Translations under genes and position numbers: made by a program
In this document: piece after piece, positions 1-7,698 of the stretch
Layout: each line of letters begins with the position of its first letter
Position numbering within the stretch: position 1 is the stretch's first letter
Source: Rhizobium sp. C4
Lineage (GTDB): Bacteria; Pseudomonadota; Alphaproteobacteria; Rhizobiales; Rhizobiaceae
Length of the DNA stretch: 64,000 nt
Reading direction: 5' to 3'
NCBI RefSeq assembly: GCF_021026315.1
Contig: NZ_JAJNCX010000011.1
Location: 103,018 to 167,017, forward strand
Notes under the pieces: generated by a model
Database searches by the model: none
Told to the model about the DNA's origin: nothing
Seen by the model: the letters and a program-made list of their open reading frames with translations, nothing else

Positions 1-297
1 AATTACGGCCCCGGCGGCCATGTCACCAGCTGGCGAGACCTGATGTCGGCGGCGATCGTGGTCCGCTCCATGCTGGGCGTCTCGCCCTCTGCCTATGAGG
101 AGGCCTGCGGCATCCTCGGACCGGAAAACGCCGCCACCGTGATTGCCTGCATTCTCGAACGCGCCGGGCATATCAACTCGGCCGGCGGATACTTGCGCGA
201 TCTCTCGCGCCGGGCCGAACGCGGCGAGTTCTCGCTGGGACCGATGCTGATGGCGCAGATGCGGGGCCAGGTGGGGGAGAAGGCGAGGGCGGGTTGA
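1..297 (+). CDS. repC: Replication initiator RepC, C-terminal end (partial)
   Basis: The open frame runs in from the left edge (first codon at base 1, reading NYGPGGHVTSWRDL...) and stops with TGA at 295-297, so only the last 98 residues are present. The tail, with AGHINSAGGYLRDLSRRAE and then FSLGPMLMA, is what I recognise as the conserved C-terminus of RepC, the initiator encoded third in alphaproteobacterial repABC operons. RepC opens the replication origin, which in this family lies inside repC itself. repA and repB would be expected just left of the window. This identifies the replicon as a repABC plasmid, chromid or megaplasmid and means partition genes are already supplied elsewhere. 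Family recognition is from memory of the motif; the upstream context is inferred. Confidence 0.85.
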   Translation, partial: NYGPGGHVTSWRDLMSAAIVVRSMLGVSPSAYEEACGILGPENAATVIACILERAGHINSAGGYLRDLSRRAERGEFSLGPMLMAQMRGQVGEKARAG

Positions 298-544
298 TGA
301 ATCTTTCGATCCGTTTGTTCTCCCTTTGCAGGGAGGCATCGGTGCGGGAAACGAAGTCAATGGGCTCCTCGACATGATGCTGCATATTTGTCAGCCTTGT
401 TGCCTGAATCTTTCTGAACAAGGTTTTCCAGTCGCAGCGCGGCCGAAGTGAGCGATGAGCGAACGAAGCATGGCGGAGGAACCCCGCGCTTCCCACAGCG
501 CCGTAGGGTTTTCCGGAGCCCTGTGGGAAACCTGGTCTGTCGTC

Positions 545-904
545 TCAGGCGTCGTCCAGTAGATTGAGATATTGGCGCAGGGCCAATTCGACGATGGCGC
601 TAGGTGAACGTTTTTGTCTCAGCGCCTCGAACTTCATGGCAAGTAGCACGTCATCCGATATCTTGACCTGCAGCCGCTCAAGCCTGGCAGAAGTCGGCTC
701 TTCTCCCGCTTCTACCTCGGACGCTGGGTCATTGGAGATCGGCGAGACCATGGGTGGGGCCTTCGCGGTATTGTTTTCGTCCGTTTTGGCTTTGGACGTC
801 ACAATAGCGGTGTCGATCGTTTGCGTTCCAAGCGACTGATCGATCAGTGCATCGAGGTCGGCCAGATTACGATTGGATCTTGGGATAGTCGGAGCCTTGG
901 TCAT
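545..904 (-). CDS. Ribbon-helix-helix DNA-binding protein, partner of the ParA-like ATPase (VirC2/ParG-like)
   Basis: The protein is 119 residues. The first ~75 are polar and probably disordered. The last ~40, containing RLQVKISDDVLLAMKFEALR and then SPSAIVELALRQYLNLL, look like a ribbon-helix-helix fold: a short beta strand followed by two helices. Its ATG overlaps the ATPase stop codon (TAATG at 904), so the two are translationally coupled. An ATPase plus RHH pair could be a type Ib partition cassette, or the VirC1/VirC2 pair that in Agrobacterium gathers the relaxosome. Because the plasmid already has repABC, and this pair sits back to back with mobC and the relaxase, I favour a role in transfer, probably with DNA binding at the adjacent repeats and autoregulation. 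This is inference; no VirC2 signature beyond the RHH domain is visible. Confidence 0.6.
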   Translation of the reverse strand: MTKAPTIPRSNRNLADLDALIDQSLGTQTIDTAIVTSKAKTDENNTAKAPPMVSPISNDPASEVEAGEEPTSARLERLQVKISDDVLLAMKFEALRQKRSPSAIVELALRQYLNLLDDA

Positions 905-1581
905 TACGCTTCTCTCTCCGTCTTGAGCAACTCACTGATGTCAGAGATCAGATTTACGATATTGGCGCGCGCCTTCTCGACTTGTTCTGCCTTGGAGGGG
1001 TCTTTTGCAATGGTCGCGAGCGAGCCCGCATTGTTTGAGAATTGCTCGTAGACTTTGCGCGAGCGGATGAAGGTGCTGAAGGCCGGCAGATTGTTTTTGC
1101 GTATGAGGTGGACGGCATCCTTGAACGCGATGGTGTTGACATCGATGCCATCGACGCGGGTCAGAACCAGACGTAAGGGCGCGCGCTTCAAATTGGCCTG
1201 CGCCCATTCGAATAGCTTTACGGTCTCGTTCATTTCCATGACATTGGCTTTCGACGGCACGATCGTCACGTCGCTGGCAACGATTGCGGCTATCAGCATC
1301 TTGTTCATGGAACCCTGAACATCGACGAGAACAATCTCCGCCGTGCTTTCCTGGAGGAGCGCCTTCAACTCTTCGGGCGTTGAAGCTCGACTGACGCTGA
1401 TAGCGTCCAGCAATGTTCCTGCGTCCCGGCATCGCTTAGCCCATTGCGAGCAGGACTGCTGTTCGTCGGCGTCGATGATAAGGACGTTCGTGCCCGCATG
1501 CGCGAGCTCGGATGCAATGAGTAGGCAGAGGGTGGACTTGCCCGCGCCGCCTTTTGAGTTTGCAAACGAGATGATGGTCAT
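904..1581 (-). CDS. ParA/MinD-family ATPase, VirC1-like
   Basis: The start is the ATG at 1579-1581, giving MTIISFANSKGGAGKS at the N-terminus and 225 residues; the longer frame uses a TTG and runs through a promoter palindrome. The deviant Walker A motif KGGAGKST is at residues ~9-16, a second conserved aspartate segment (VLIIDADEQQS) near 38, and VLVDVQGS in the middle. These define a ParA/MinD-type ATPase that dimerises on ATP. VirC1 of Agrobacterium belongs to this subfamily, has the same KGGAGK motif and is similar in length. A partition role and a relaxosome-positioning role are both possible; the divergent mobC-relaxase neighbours favour the second. It is the first gene of a two-gene operon whose promoter carries a long interrupted palindrome. 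Confidence 0.75.
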   Translation of the reverse strand: MTIISFANSKGGAGKSTLCLLIASELAHAGTNVLIIDADEQQSCSQWAKRCRDAGTLLDAISVSRASTPEELKALLQESTAEIVLVDVQGSMNKMLIAAIVASDVTIVPSKANVMEMNETVKLFEWAQANLKRAPLRLVLTRVDGIDVNTIAFKDAVHLIRKNNLPAFSTFIRSRKVYEQFSNNAGSLATIAKDPSKAEQVEKARANIVNLISDISELLKTEREA

Positions 1582-1590
1582 AGGTGGCTG

Positions 1591-1628
1591 CTTTCTATTA
1601 TGCACATATATGTGTTCATAATAGAAAG
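1591..1628 (-). promoter_or_regulatory. Interrupted palindrome over the ParA-like operon promoter
   Basis: Outer arms CTTTCTATTATG (1591-1602) and CATAATAGAAAG (1617-1628) are exact reverse complements, and between them lies the perfect palindrome CACATATATGTG (1603-1614). The element ends 10 bp upstream of the ParA-like ATG, so it should cover the promoter or the early leader, and TATTAT on the minus strand could serve as -10. The likely role is autoregulation by the RHH partner. The core TATGCACATATAT (1599-1611) recurs near virB1. Confidence 0.6.
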
Positions 1629-1675
1629 CCTGACGCATTGGAAAGCTGCAGCTTCGGTCCGTCAACAACATGTTC

Positions 1676-1875
1676 TTCGCAAAGCGCCTCACTTTTGGAA
1701 GTGAGGTTGCTGCACGCAGTGTCGAACTGCCTGCAGCAATCTCCTTCATACCGCAGCCTGGTGGGCACAGCACATTGCTTAGCAAAGTGATGTGCTTCGC
1801 GACGGCTTTGGCTGCGGTCGGTGTTTTGCTTCGTGGAGCAATGCGCTTAGCTCAGCACATTGCTTCAAGAAGTGG
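1676..1875. repeat. Cluster of short direct and inverted repeats (centromere- or iteron-like)
   Basis: The 13-mer CAGCACATTGCTT occurs twice exactly (1768-1780 and 1853-1865). Its core is present inverted as AGCAATG (1838-1844). A perfect hairpin CTCACTT-TTGG-AAGTGAG lies at 1688-1705, and several GCTTCG/GCTTAG steps recur between. The cluster lies between the ParA-like operon and the candidate oriT, where a binding site for the ATPase/RHH pair would be expected. No coding frame there is convincing. Confidence 0.5.
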
Positions 1876-1951
1876 TGTTCGTACGGCAAGCGAAATACTT
1901 CATGAAGTACTATAAGTTATTGAAAATAATATATAAAATTGAATTATCTGG

Positions 1952-2047
1952 CTGGCAGGATAGCAGTCTTCGTGATACGAAAACTGCCAGTGCCCGAAGC
2001 GGGCGAAGAGGTCATTCCGGCAGTCGCAAAGAGCGACCGGAATGACC
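1952..2047 (+). other. oriT: Candidate origin of transfer (oriT) with nested inverted repeats
   Basis: Four hairpins are packed into 96 bp directly upstream of mobC and the relaxase. CTGGCAG (1952-1958) pairs with CTGCCAG (1984-1990). Inside it, CAGT-C-TTCGT pairs with ACGAA-A-ACTG around a 3-nt loop (1964-1986). GCCCG-AAG-CGGGC lies at 1992-2004. GGTCATTCCGG (2010-2020) pairs with CCGGAATGACC (2037-2047), with an inner GTCGC/GCGAC stem. An AT-rich stretch (1912-1945) precedes them. This arrangement next to relaxosome genes is typical of oriT. The nic site cannot be placed from sequence alone. Confidence 0.55.
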
Positions 2048-2068
2048 AGACGAAGACGCGAGAGGATC

Positions 2069-2482
2069 ATGATGGCAGGCGGACGACCGAAGCTTTCGCT
2101 GAGGACCAAGCGTGACCGGGTAGTCCATGTGCGGCTTTCTGAAGGTGAGTTGAGCGCGCTGACGTCATTTGCGACCTCTCATAACCTGACGACGAGCGAG
2201 GTTTTGCGCAGGTTGGTGCGTCAGGCCTCGGGTTTCGGTCCGACATTCGACGGCGATGCCGCAAAGGGAATTCGTGCCAATGTCGTGCAATTGCGCAAGG
2301 CGGGCGTGAACCTGAACCAGATCACGCGCGCGCTGAACTCTGGCCGGGCCCCTGGTTATGCGGATCTGACTGGTGGCGTCGAACGTCTCGCGCGGATCGT
2401 CGCCGGCCAGATCGACATGCTGGAAGGGCTGTGCGCGAGGGCCCGTGAGCGGGCATCTCAGAAGGTCGTGCGGGATGTTTGA
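2069..2482 (+). CDS. mobC: Relaxosome accessory protein, MobC-like
   Basis: I use the ATG at 2069, preceded by AGAGG at a normal distance; an in-frame ATG follows immediately at 2072. The product is 137 residues. The N-terminal half (VVHVRLSEGELSALTSFA, then TTSEVLRRLV) resembles an RHH-type DNA-binding domain. The second half, containing NVVQLRKAGVNLNQITRALN, matches the MobC-type motif in which NLNQI is typical. MobC proteins bind oriT and help the relaxase melt the nic region. The gene overlaps the relaxase by 8 nt (ATGTTTGA), so the two are coupled, and it lies directly downstream of the candidate oriT. Confidence 0.8.
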   Translation: MMAGGRPKLSLRTKRDRVVHVRLSEGELSALTSFATSHNLTTSEVLRRLVRQASGFGPTFDGDAAKGIRANVVQLRKAGVNLNQITRALNSGRAPGYADLTGGVERLARIVAGQIDMLEGLCARARERASQKVVRDV

Positions 2483-5400
2483 CCGAGCGGGCTTTCTCAC
2501 GCTGCTGGATGAGATGGAAGAGAAGCGCAGGATCTCATCCGTGCCGATCCTTCGGCAGCAGTCAGAGATCGGCTTGGTCGGATTGAAGTCGCGGCAAAAG
2601 CCCGGTCCGAAGCCACGTGGTGGAAAGCCGCTTAGTTCAGGCAAGCCGCAGACGGGCGGCAAGCCCTTTACTGGCCGGCCGCCAGTGGGAGCGCGGGACG
2701 ACGAATGGCGTAAACGTCGTGGCGGCCCCGGGGGCGGCGGAGCGGGTGGGGCAGGGGGTGCACCTGGTCCGACGCTGGCACCCTCTACCAAGAACAAGAA
2801 CGCGCGACCGTATTCTTCGCCAGCGTCATCAGGGGCGGGGCCGGCTTTTGGTATCACGCCGGCTGCCAAGGCTGCACGTTTGGCAATCGCTTCCGGTTCA
2901 CAACCGGCTGTCGTCAAGCTCGTGAGCTTTGCGGCGGGGGGCTCGCGGATCGGTGCCTTGTTGACCTATCAGAGCCGCGGCGGAGAGGTGCCCGCGGAGG
3001 ACGAGGCGGGCTTCACGCATCAGGGGAACGCGTGGGTGCAGGAGATCGCTGACCAGTGGAGTGCGGAGGATGGAAGGCAGCCGTCCAAGGATGTGATGCG
3101 GCTATCGATTGCCCTGCCGGCTGATACGTTTCCGTCTGAGGTGACTGTAAGCGCATCGCTCAAACAGGCCTTGCCCGGTCATCGCATGGCATGGCGGATC
3201 TCGGAGGCGGGTGAGATTGCGGAAGACGGACGCCGTTTCGTCGACGTCGTGGTCAGTACAGCGCATCGTTCTGTGGGCCACGAGAAAGCTGGACGGATTT
3301 ACGATAACCGCAAATCTCGGGATGGGCTTGAACGGTCGCTCAAGACAGCGTTCGGTGAGGATGCCCATGTTGATGTTCAAGGCTTTGCCCATGGCGTTGA
3401 AGGCGTGGCGCGTTATCTCGGCCAGATTCGCAAAGGCGGCCGTCACGACTTACGGGCCGCTCGTCTGGAGAGCGACGGTTGCTTTGCCGGCGATGTGGTT
3501 CTTAGCGGACCCAAGGCAGCGATCGAGGAGGCGCGCGCGTGGAAACGCGATCTGCGCTCGCAGGAACGTCGCGATGTCGCTCATATCGTTCTGAGCGCCA
3601 AGCCGGGGACGCCGAAGGAGGCGTTCGTGTCGGCCTCGAGGGCGATGCTGGCGCGCGAGTTTGCCGGCCACCAATATGTCTTCGCGCTACATGAGGACCG
3701 CGACCATCTGCATGTTCATGCGGTCGTCAAGATGCGAGCGGAGACGGGAGAGCGGATGCATCCGGGTATCCGCGACTTCAAAAGGTGGCGCGAGACGCTG
3801 GCTGAGGAAGCCCGTCAACGTGACATTCCCATGGATGCAGTCAGCCGTTTCGAGCGCGCCAATCCACCTGGCTACAAGATGAAGGATATCCGGCGCGTCG
3901 AGCGCGGTGAGGCATCCGAGACTATTCGCCGCCGGGTGGCAGCCGTGCGTGATGGCGAGATCCATGTTCCGACGCGCGAAGAGGGAAGGCGGCGTGCAGA
4001 GGCAACGGTGCGTGCCTGGTCGGATATGTCGAGAACCGCCTTCTCGTCCGACCTTCCTCTGGAGCCATTGCAACGACCGGGGATGGTGAGGCTCTATCGT
4101 GCTGAGCGTTCTGGCCCCCGGTCGTCATCGGCGCCATTGTTCACGCTGGATCGTGCATCCGCTGCGCAGGTTGTTGTCCGTGACGGTGGCTCGCTGCGCT
4201 TTCTTGATATCCCCTCGACTGAGATTCACCAGCTTATCCCATCGCGAAAGCATCCCGGCACTGTGTTTGTCGTTCCCCGCGATATTGCCAGCCGAGCAGA
4301 ATTCATCAGCCCCATTCTACCGGCCGAAATCATCCGCTTCACTGAGCACGCGGCATTGGCTGCCGGCATTGAGAAACAAAACCCCGAAATCACATTCGCT
4401 TGGAATCAAAAGGACAACGATATGGCAGACCTCCGCCTCATGAAATCCAGCTTCAAGGACATGGATGAGAGCCTCGAAGCGATTGCTTCGAACCTGCCCA
4501 AGCAGAAGGCCGAGGAGTTCAAGGCCCTCAGGGACAAGGTCAAGACCAATCAGCGCGTCATGCTGGAGGCCCAGGAAGAGATCGAGAAGAAGCGCGGCAA
4601 GATCGAGGGTGAGACCTTCGTCAAACCGCAGCCGGTCGAGTTGCAGAACTTCGTTGCCGAAGAGCGCGGCGAGACGATGCGATACAGCCACCGCAAGTCG
4701 GAGGGCCGTGTCGGCGCGGTCGCCTTCACCGATCATGGTGACAAGGTCGAGATCTCGAACTGGAATGACCGGGAAATCGTGCTGGCTGCCATGCAGGTCG
4801 CCTCAACAAAATGGGGCTCGCTGACCATCACCGGCACGGATCGCTACAAGGCGCTGGCGATTGAGCTGGCAGCAGAGCATGGATTCAAGATCACCAATCC
4901 GGAGCTTCAATCGGCCTTGAATGCGGCTCGCGACCATATTGCGTTGCGGCCGGATAAGGCGGGCATTGCAGCTGGGGTCTCCGATGAACGACTGGTGGAT
5001 GTTCAGCCGGCGCCTCGAATTGCAAGCGAAACGCCGAAACCCTTGGAGAATGCTTCGCCGCTCAAGCCCATCGATGATGGCTTGAAGATAAGGCCGGCAG
5101 AGCGCGAGCGTGAGGCGATGCTCGCAGCGATGAGGCAGGCGGAGGCGAAGTGGGGCGCTATCGCTGTCAACGGGACAGCGAGTGACAAGGCTCTTGCGGT
5201 GGAACTTGCAGCCGAGCACGGCCTGACACTGACTAACCCGGAGCTTCAGGACAAGCTGGCGGAGGCGCGCTTGAAGGTCGAGGAGCGCCGCCAGAAACAG
5301 GCAGAACGAGAGAGCAAGCGTCTTGGCTTTGTCGAAGGTGCCGCTGATCAACCCGAGTTGCGCAGGACCGAGGCAGAAATCGAGATCGGGCTTGCAGCGG

Positions 5401-5717
5401 TGCGGGAGCGCACGGAGACTGAAGCGAGCAGGGAGGTGCGTCAGGCCACCAGGTCATCGGCGACGAATGAGCGTCCCTTCGACGGTGGTGGCGAGGATCA
5501 TGCATACCGCACGAGTTCAGAAGCGGCTGCGGCCGTTCGCGCTGAGCGTTCGGTCGAGCAGAGCGTTGATAAGCCGATGGCTGCTGATATCAACCAGTCG
5601 CAGGAGATTGCGCAGCAGCGCCATGCGCAGGAGGAATTGTTGGCGGAGAGACAGGCGAACAAGGACGTCGAAGTGAAAAAGCAAGCGGAGCGGCAAAAGC
5701 CGAAGCAGCGTCAGTGA
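2475..5717 (+). CDS. Relaxase (MOBP/VirD2-type nuclease with C-terminal LPD7-like repeats)
   Basis: Starting at the ATG that overlaps mobC, the protein has 1080 residues. Residues ~40-135 are Gly/Pro/Lys-rich linker. The nuclease domain follows: RIGALLTYQSRGG carries the probable catalytic tyrosine (Tyr165), and HEDRDHLHVH (406-415) is the three-histidine metal site. It nicks oriT, stays bound to the 5' end and is carried through the VirD4/VirB channel. The C-terminal part holds two similar segments, roughly 735-820 and 870-945, each with a KWG...GTxxxKALAxELAAEHG pattern, which I read as LPD7-type domains seen in large conjugative proteins. The tail is charged and Gln-rich, as expected of a secretion signal region. 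Family assignment is firm; the MOB subclass is inferred. Confidence 0.85.
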   Translation: MFDRAGFLTLLDEMEEKRRISSVPILRQQSEIGLVGLKSRQKPGPKPRGGKPLSSGKPQTGGKPFTGRPPVGARDDEWRKRRGGPGGGGAGGAGGAPGPTLAPSTKNKNARPYSSPASSGAGPAFGITPAAKAARLAIASGSQPAVVKLVSFAAGGSRIGALLTYQSRGGEVPAEDEAGFTHQGNAWVQEIADQWSAEDGRQPSKDVMRLSIALPADTFPSEVTVSASLKQALPGHRMAWRISEAGEIAEDGRRFVDVVVSTAHRSVGHEKAGRIYDNRKSRDGLERSLKTAFGEDAHVDVQGFAHGVEGVARYLGQIRKGGRHDLRAARLESDGCFAGDVVLSGPKAAIEEARAWKRDLRSQERRDVAHIVLSAKPGTPKEAFVSASRAMLAREFAGHQYVFALHEDRDHLHVHAVVKMRAETGERMHPGIRDFKRWRETLAEEARQRDIPMDAVSRFERANPPGYKMKDIRRVERGEASETIRRRVAAVRDGEIHVPTREEGRRRAEATVRAWSDMSRTAFSSDLPLEPLQRPGMVRLYRAERSGPRSSSAPLFTLDRASAAQVVVRDGGSLRFLDIPSTEIHQLIPSRKHPGTVFVVPRDIASRAEFISPILPAEIIRFTEHAALAAGIEKQNPEITFAWNQKDNDMADLRLMKSSFKDMDESLEAIASNLPKQKAEEFKALRDKVKTNQRVMLEAQEEIEKKRGKIEGETFVKPQPVELQNFVAEERGETMRYSHRKSEGRVGAVAFTDHGDKVEISNWNDREIVLAAMQVASTKWGSLTITGTDRYKALAIELAAEHGFKITNPELQSALNAARDHIALRPDKAGIAAGVSDERLVDVQPAPRIASETPKPLENASPLKPIDDGLKIRPAEREREAMLAAMRQAEAKWGAIAVNGTASDKALAVELAAEHGLTLTNPELQDKLAEARLKVEERRQKQAERESKRLGFVEGAADQPELRRTEAEIEIGLAAVRERTETEASREVRQATRSSATNERPFDGGGEDHAYRTSSEAAAAVRAERSVEQSVDKPMAADINQSQEIAQQRHAQEELLAERQANKDVEVKKQAERQKPKQRQ

Positions 5718-5779
5718 CTGTTGATTCCATTCCAATGGTACCGTTCCAGGAAGAACGCGATGGCTTTATTGGCCACTTC

Positions 5780-6067
5780 TTAGACGAAACGTAACGGTTT
5801 CCGGCTGGTATGGGCGATTGTGATGATTTCCACTGCCTCCGACTTAAGTCGGTAATGAATACGGTAGGGTAAACCAGAGACAGTCAGCGCCCGGGTGGGT
5901 CCGCCGTCCCATTCCGGCGCAATCTCAGGGAAGTCAGCCAGCATTTCCGCACTCTGGCGGATGCGCAAAACGACCCCTAACGCGATATGCAGGTTTGCCT
6001 CAAGGGCGATATGAGCTTGAATTTCCCGCAACCTTCTGGCAGCGCGGGGTGAGACTATCAGCTTCAT
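5780..6067 (-). CDS. parE: ParE/RelE-family toxin
   Basis: This 95-residue basic protein has the ParE layout: KLIVSPRAARRLREIQAHIA at the N-terminus (helix with Arg residues), a central DFPEIAPEWD segment, and a C-terminal LPYRIHYRLKSEAVEIITIAHTSR strand pair ending in the typical HTSRKP-like tail. ParE toxins poison gyrase and RelE-like members cut mRNA; the sequence cannot separate the two with certainty, but the C-terminal pattern is closer to ParE. Its ATG overlaps the antitoxin stop (ATGA at 6064-6067), so the pair is co-translated. It presumably stabilises the plasmid. Confidence 0.8.
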   Translation of the reverse strand: MKLIVSPRAARRLREIQAHIALEANLHIALGVVLRIRQSAEMLADFPEIAPEWDGGPTRALTVSGLPYRIHYRLKSEAVEIITIAHTSRKPLRFV

Positions 6068-6243
6068 TCGAGACCGAGAGCCTGCCAGATCTCGGTCGCA
6101 GGGATACCCTTGCCAGCATCAAGTTCGGCAATGCCCGCCTCAATTTCCTCTGCAAGCCATTCAGAATAGCCGGGTTCCGGCTTTTCTTCGGCCTTTGCCG
6201 TTTTGGTCCAGCGTTCAATTTCGGTGCGTTTTTCGATGCGCAT
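6064..6243 (-). CDS. parD: ParD-like antitoxin
   Basis: Starting from the ATG at 6241-6243, which has AAGGAG about 11 nt upstream, the product is 59 residues; an upstream GTG at 6255 sits too close to that ribosome site. It is highly charged, with a C-terminal segment WLAEEIEAGIAELDAGKGIP resembling the toxin-wrapping helix of ParD-type antitoxins. The N-terminal part is short, so a complete RHH domain is not obvious, and the antitoxin class is less certain than the toxin. It is first in a two-gene operon and probably represses it with the toxin. Confidence 0.7.
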   Translation of the reverse strand: MRIEKRTEIERWTKTAKAEEKPEPGYSEWLAEEIEAGIAELDAGKGIPATEIWQALGLE

Positions 6244-6265
6244 GGCGTTTTGCACTCCTTAAGTC

Positions 6266-6294
6266 AATATAGCTATAGTGCCGTGATCAGGCAA
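6266..6294 (-). promoter_or_regulatory. Toxin-antitoxin promoter with palindromic operator
   Basis: On the minus strand TTGCCT (6289-6294), a 17-bp spacer and TATATT (6266-6271) form a good sigma-70 promoter. The perfect 10-bp palindrome TATAGCTATA (6268-6277) lies over the -10, where antitoxin binding would block transcription. It is about 23 nt upstream of the chosen antitoxin ATG. Confidence 0.6.
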
Positions 6295-6390
6295 GGTTGC
6301 CGAGTTCTAAGAGGTTGAGCGGTCGGGGGCGGACCGTCGGCAGACCTCCTGGGGCAATGGCAAGCTCGGCGCGTGCGGATAACCTATGAC

Positions 6391-6705
6391 CTATTCCATG
6401 AAATTCGATGTCACATTTTCACAGGCTGCCTTCTCAGCTCGTACCTTTTCCCAAACCCGAACCTGTTTTTGAAGCAGCGCCTTCAACTCCGGATATGCGA
6501 CCGCCGTTTCCAATCGCTGAAAAGCTACATAGGTGAATGCCAAACCCGCGGTAACACCGGTTATGGCAGCGTATAGCGCCAGCGCCGGGATGTTTCCTTT
6601 GGTCAAGAACAACTGAATGCCGGAACGAATGACCGCTTTGCGCCTCCTTATCGGCCGCTCCTGAAAGCAACTAGTTGACCGTACACGGAAGTTCTGCGCG
6701 AACAT
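6391..6705 (-). CDS. Hypothetical small protein with one predicted membrane segment
   Basis: This 104-residue frame starts with ATG at 6703-6705 and has a basic N-terminal third. A hydrophobic stretch around residues 41-63 (ALALYAAITGVTAGLAFTYV) could span the membrane, and a charged helical tail containing ELKALLQKQVRVWEKVRAEK follows. I do not recognise a family. No strong ribosome site precedes the ATG, so a shorter start such as a downstream codon is possible. It lies alone between the toxin-antitoxin module and the ABC block. The hydrophobic-then-charged pattern argues for a real gene, but evidence is thin. Confidence 0.35.
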   Translation of the reverse strand: MFAQNFRVRSTSCFQERPIRRRKAVIRSGIQLFLTKGNIPALALYAAITGVTAGLAFTYVAFQRLETAVAYPELKALLQKQVRVWEKVRAEKAACENVTSNFME

Positions 6706-7041
6706 ATGGACTGAATGACGGGGGCGGCGGTTCGAGCCCCTTCAAGACGAGGCTATGACCGCTTTGCGCCTTCATTCCAGACGTAGGGGGCGGCGAGAAG
6801 TTGCGCTGAAAGCTGACGTTCAATTTGTTGCTATTGGTCAAGTTTGGCATTTCGCGTAAGAACCTGCTCCGCGAACTGCGTGGATGCTCGCGCCTTGGCG
6901 CTCGCCAGTCGTCCGTCGGAAAGACGGCCCAGAGAGGTGGATGGGCGGGAGCTCCTAATCTTCGAGGACGCGCAACTTCGCCGCATCATGACTTCTGGCA
7001 GAACATCCAACGTGAATTACCTGCGAGCCAGATGTCGGCCT
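6706..7041. other. Gene-free stretch with one copy of a 17-bp direct repeat
   Basis: No convincing coding frame; the plus-strand frames here run antisense into the ABC ATPase gene. ATGACCGCTTTGCGCCT at 6755-6771 repeats exactly the sequence at 6629-6645, 126 bp away, suggesting a small duplication or the trace of an insertion boundary between the transfer module and the accessory block. Confidence 0.4.
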
Positions 7042-7698
7042 TTACGGCCGTGCATATTCCGAAATGTCGAAAACAGGACCCATCGCGATCCTGGCGTCCT
7101 CTTCGTCATGCGTCACCAGGAGCACAGGAATATGCTGCTCCGCCGCTTGCATGAAGACGAAATCGCGAATGTCGTCGCGCATGGTGGCATCGAGTTTTGA
7201 GAACGGCTCATCAAGGAGGAGAGCCCTGGGTTCGGAAAGCAGTGTCCGTAACAGTGCCACACGGGCGCGCTGACCGCCGGAGAGACTTGCAGGATCCCGG
7301 CCGGCGAAACCGTCCAGTCCTGACCTCGAGAGGGCGGCTTCTATTCTCTGCATTCTTTCGCGCCTTCCTCTGACGGTGGCGCTCAGGCCGAAGTTGAGAT
7401 TGCCGCCGACGGTCAAGTGCGGAAACAGCATATCGTCCTGAAAGAGAATGCCGATTTTCCGCAGTTCTGGCGGCAGGCCGGATATCTCGGTCTCGCCGCA
7501 TATCGCAGTTCCGGAGCCACGCAATGGTGGTTCGAGATGCCCGGCAATGAATGCAAGGAGGGATGATTTTCCAGAACCACTCGGTCCCATGATCGTGGTG
7601 ACGGAGCCTGCTTCGACTTTCAGGTTCAAGTCAGCGACGAGCCTGCGGCCGGTGTCTGCAATCGAGATCGAGACGTCCTTGAGTTCAAGTGCGGTCAT
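7042..7698 (-). CDS. ynjD: ABC transporter ATP-binding protein (YnjD-like)
   Basis: 218 residues with a full nucleotide-binding domain: Walker A GPSGSGKSS near residue 38, Q-loop LFQDDMLFPHLTV, signature LSGGQRARVALLR, Walker B ALLLDEPFSKLD and switch histidine in LLVTHDEEDA. The length and sequence style match YnjD, the ATPase of the poorly characterised YnjBCD importer related to thiamine and iron/polyamine systems. It is the last gene of a leftward operon and its ATG overlaps the permease stop (ATGA at 7695-7698). The substrate is unknown. Call by family: high; by gene name: moderate. Confidence 0.8.
   Translation of the reverse strand: MTALELKDVSISIADTGRRLVADLNLKVEAGSVTTIMGPSGSGKSSLLAFIAGHLEPPLRGSGTAICGETEISGLPPELRKIGILFQDDMLFPHLTVGGNLNFGLSATVRGRRERMQRIEAALSRSGLDGFAGRDPASLSGGQRARVALLRTLLSEPRALLLDEPFSKLDATMRDDIRDFVFMQAAEQHIPVLLVTHDEEDARIAMGPVFDISEYARP

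Noticed and set aside
2165-2917. 250-residue minus-strand frame over mobC and the relaxase start
   Set aside because: Proline-rich artefact created by the Gly-rich relaxase linker on the other strand.
6844-7200. Plus-strand 118-residue frame near 7 kb
   Set aside because: Overlaps the ABC ATPase C-terminus antisense; no family resemblance.
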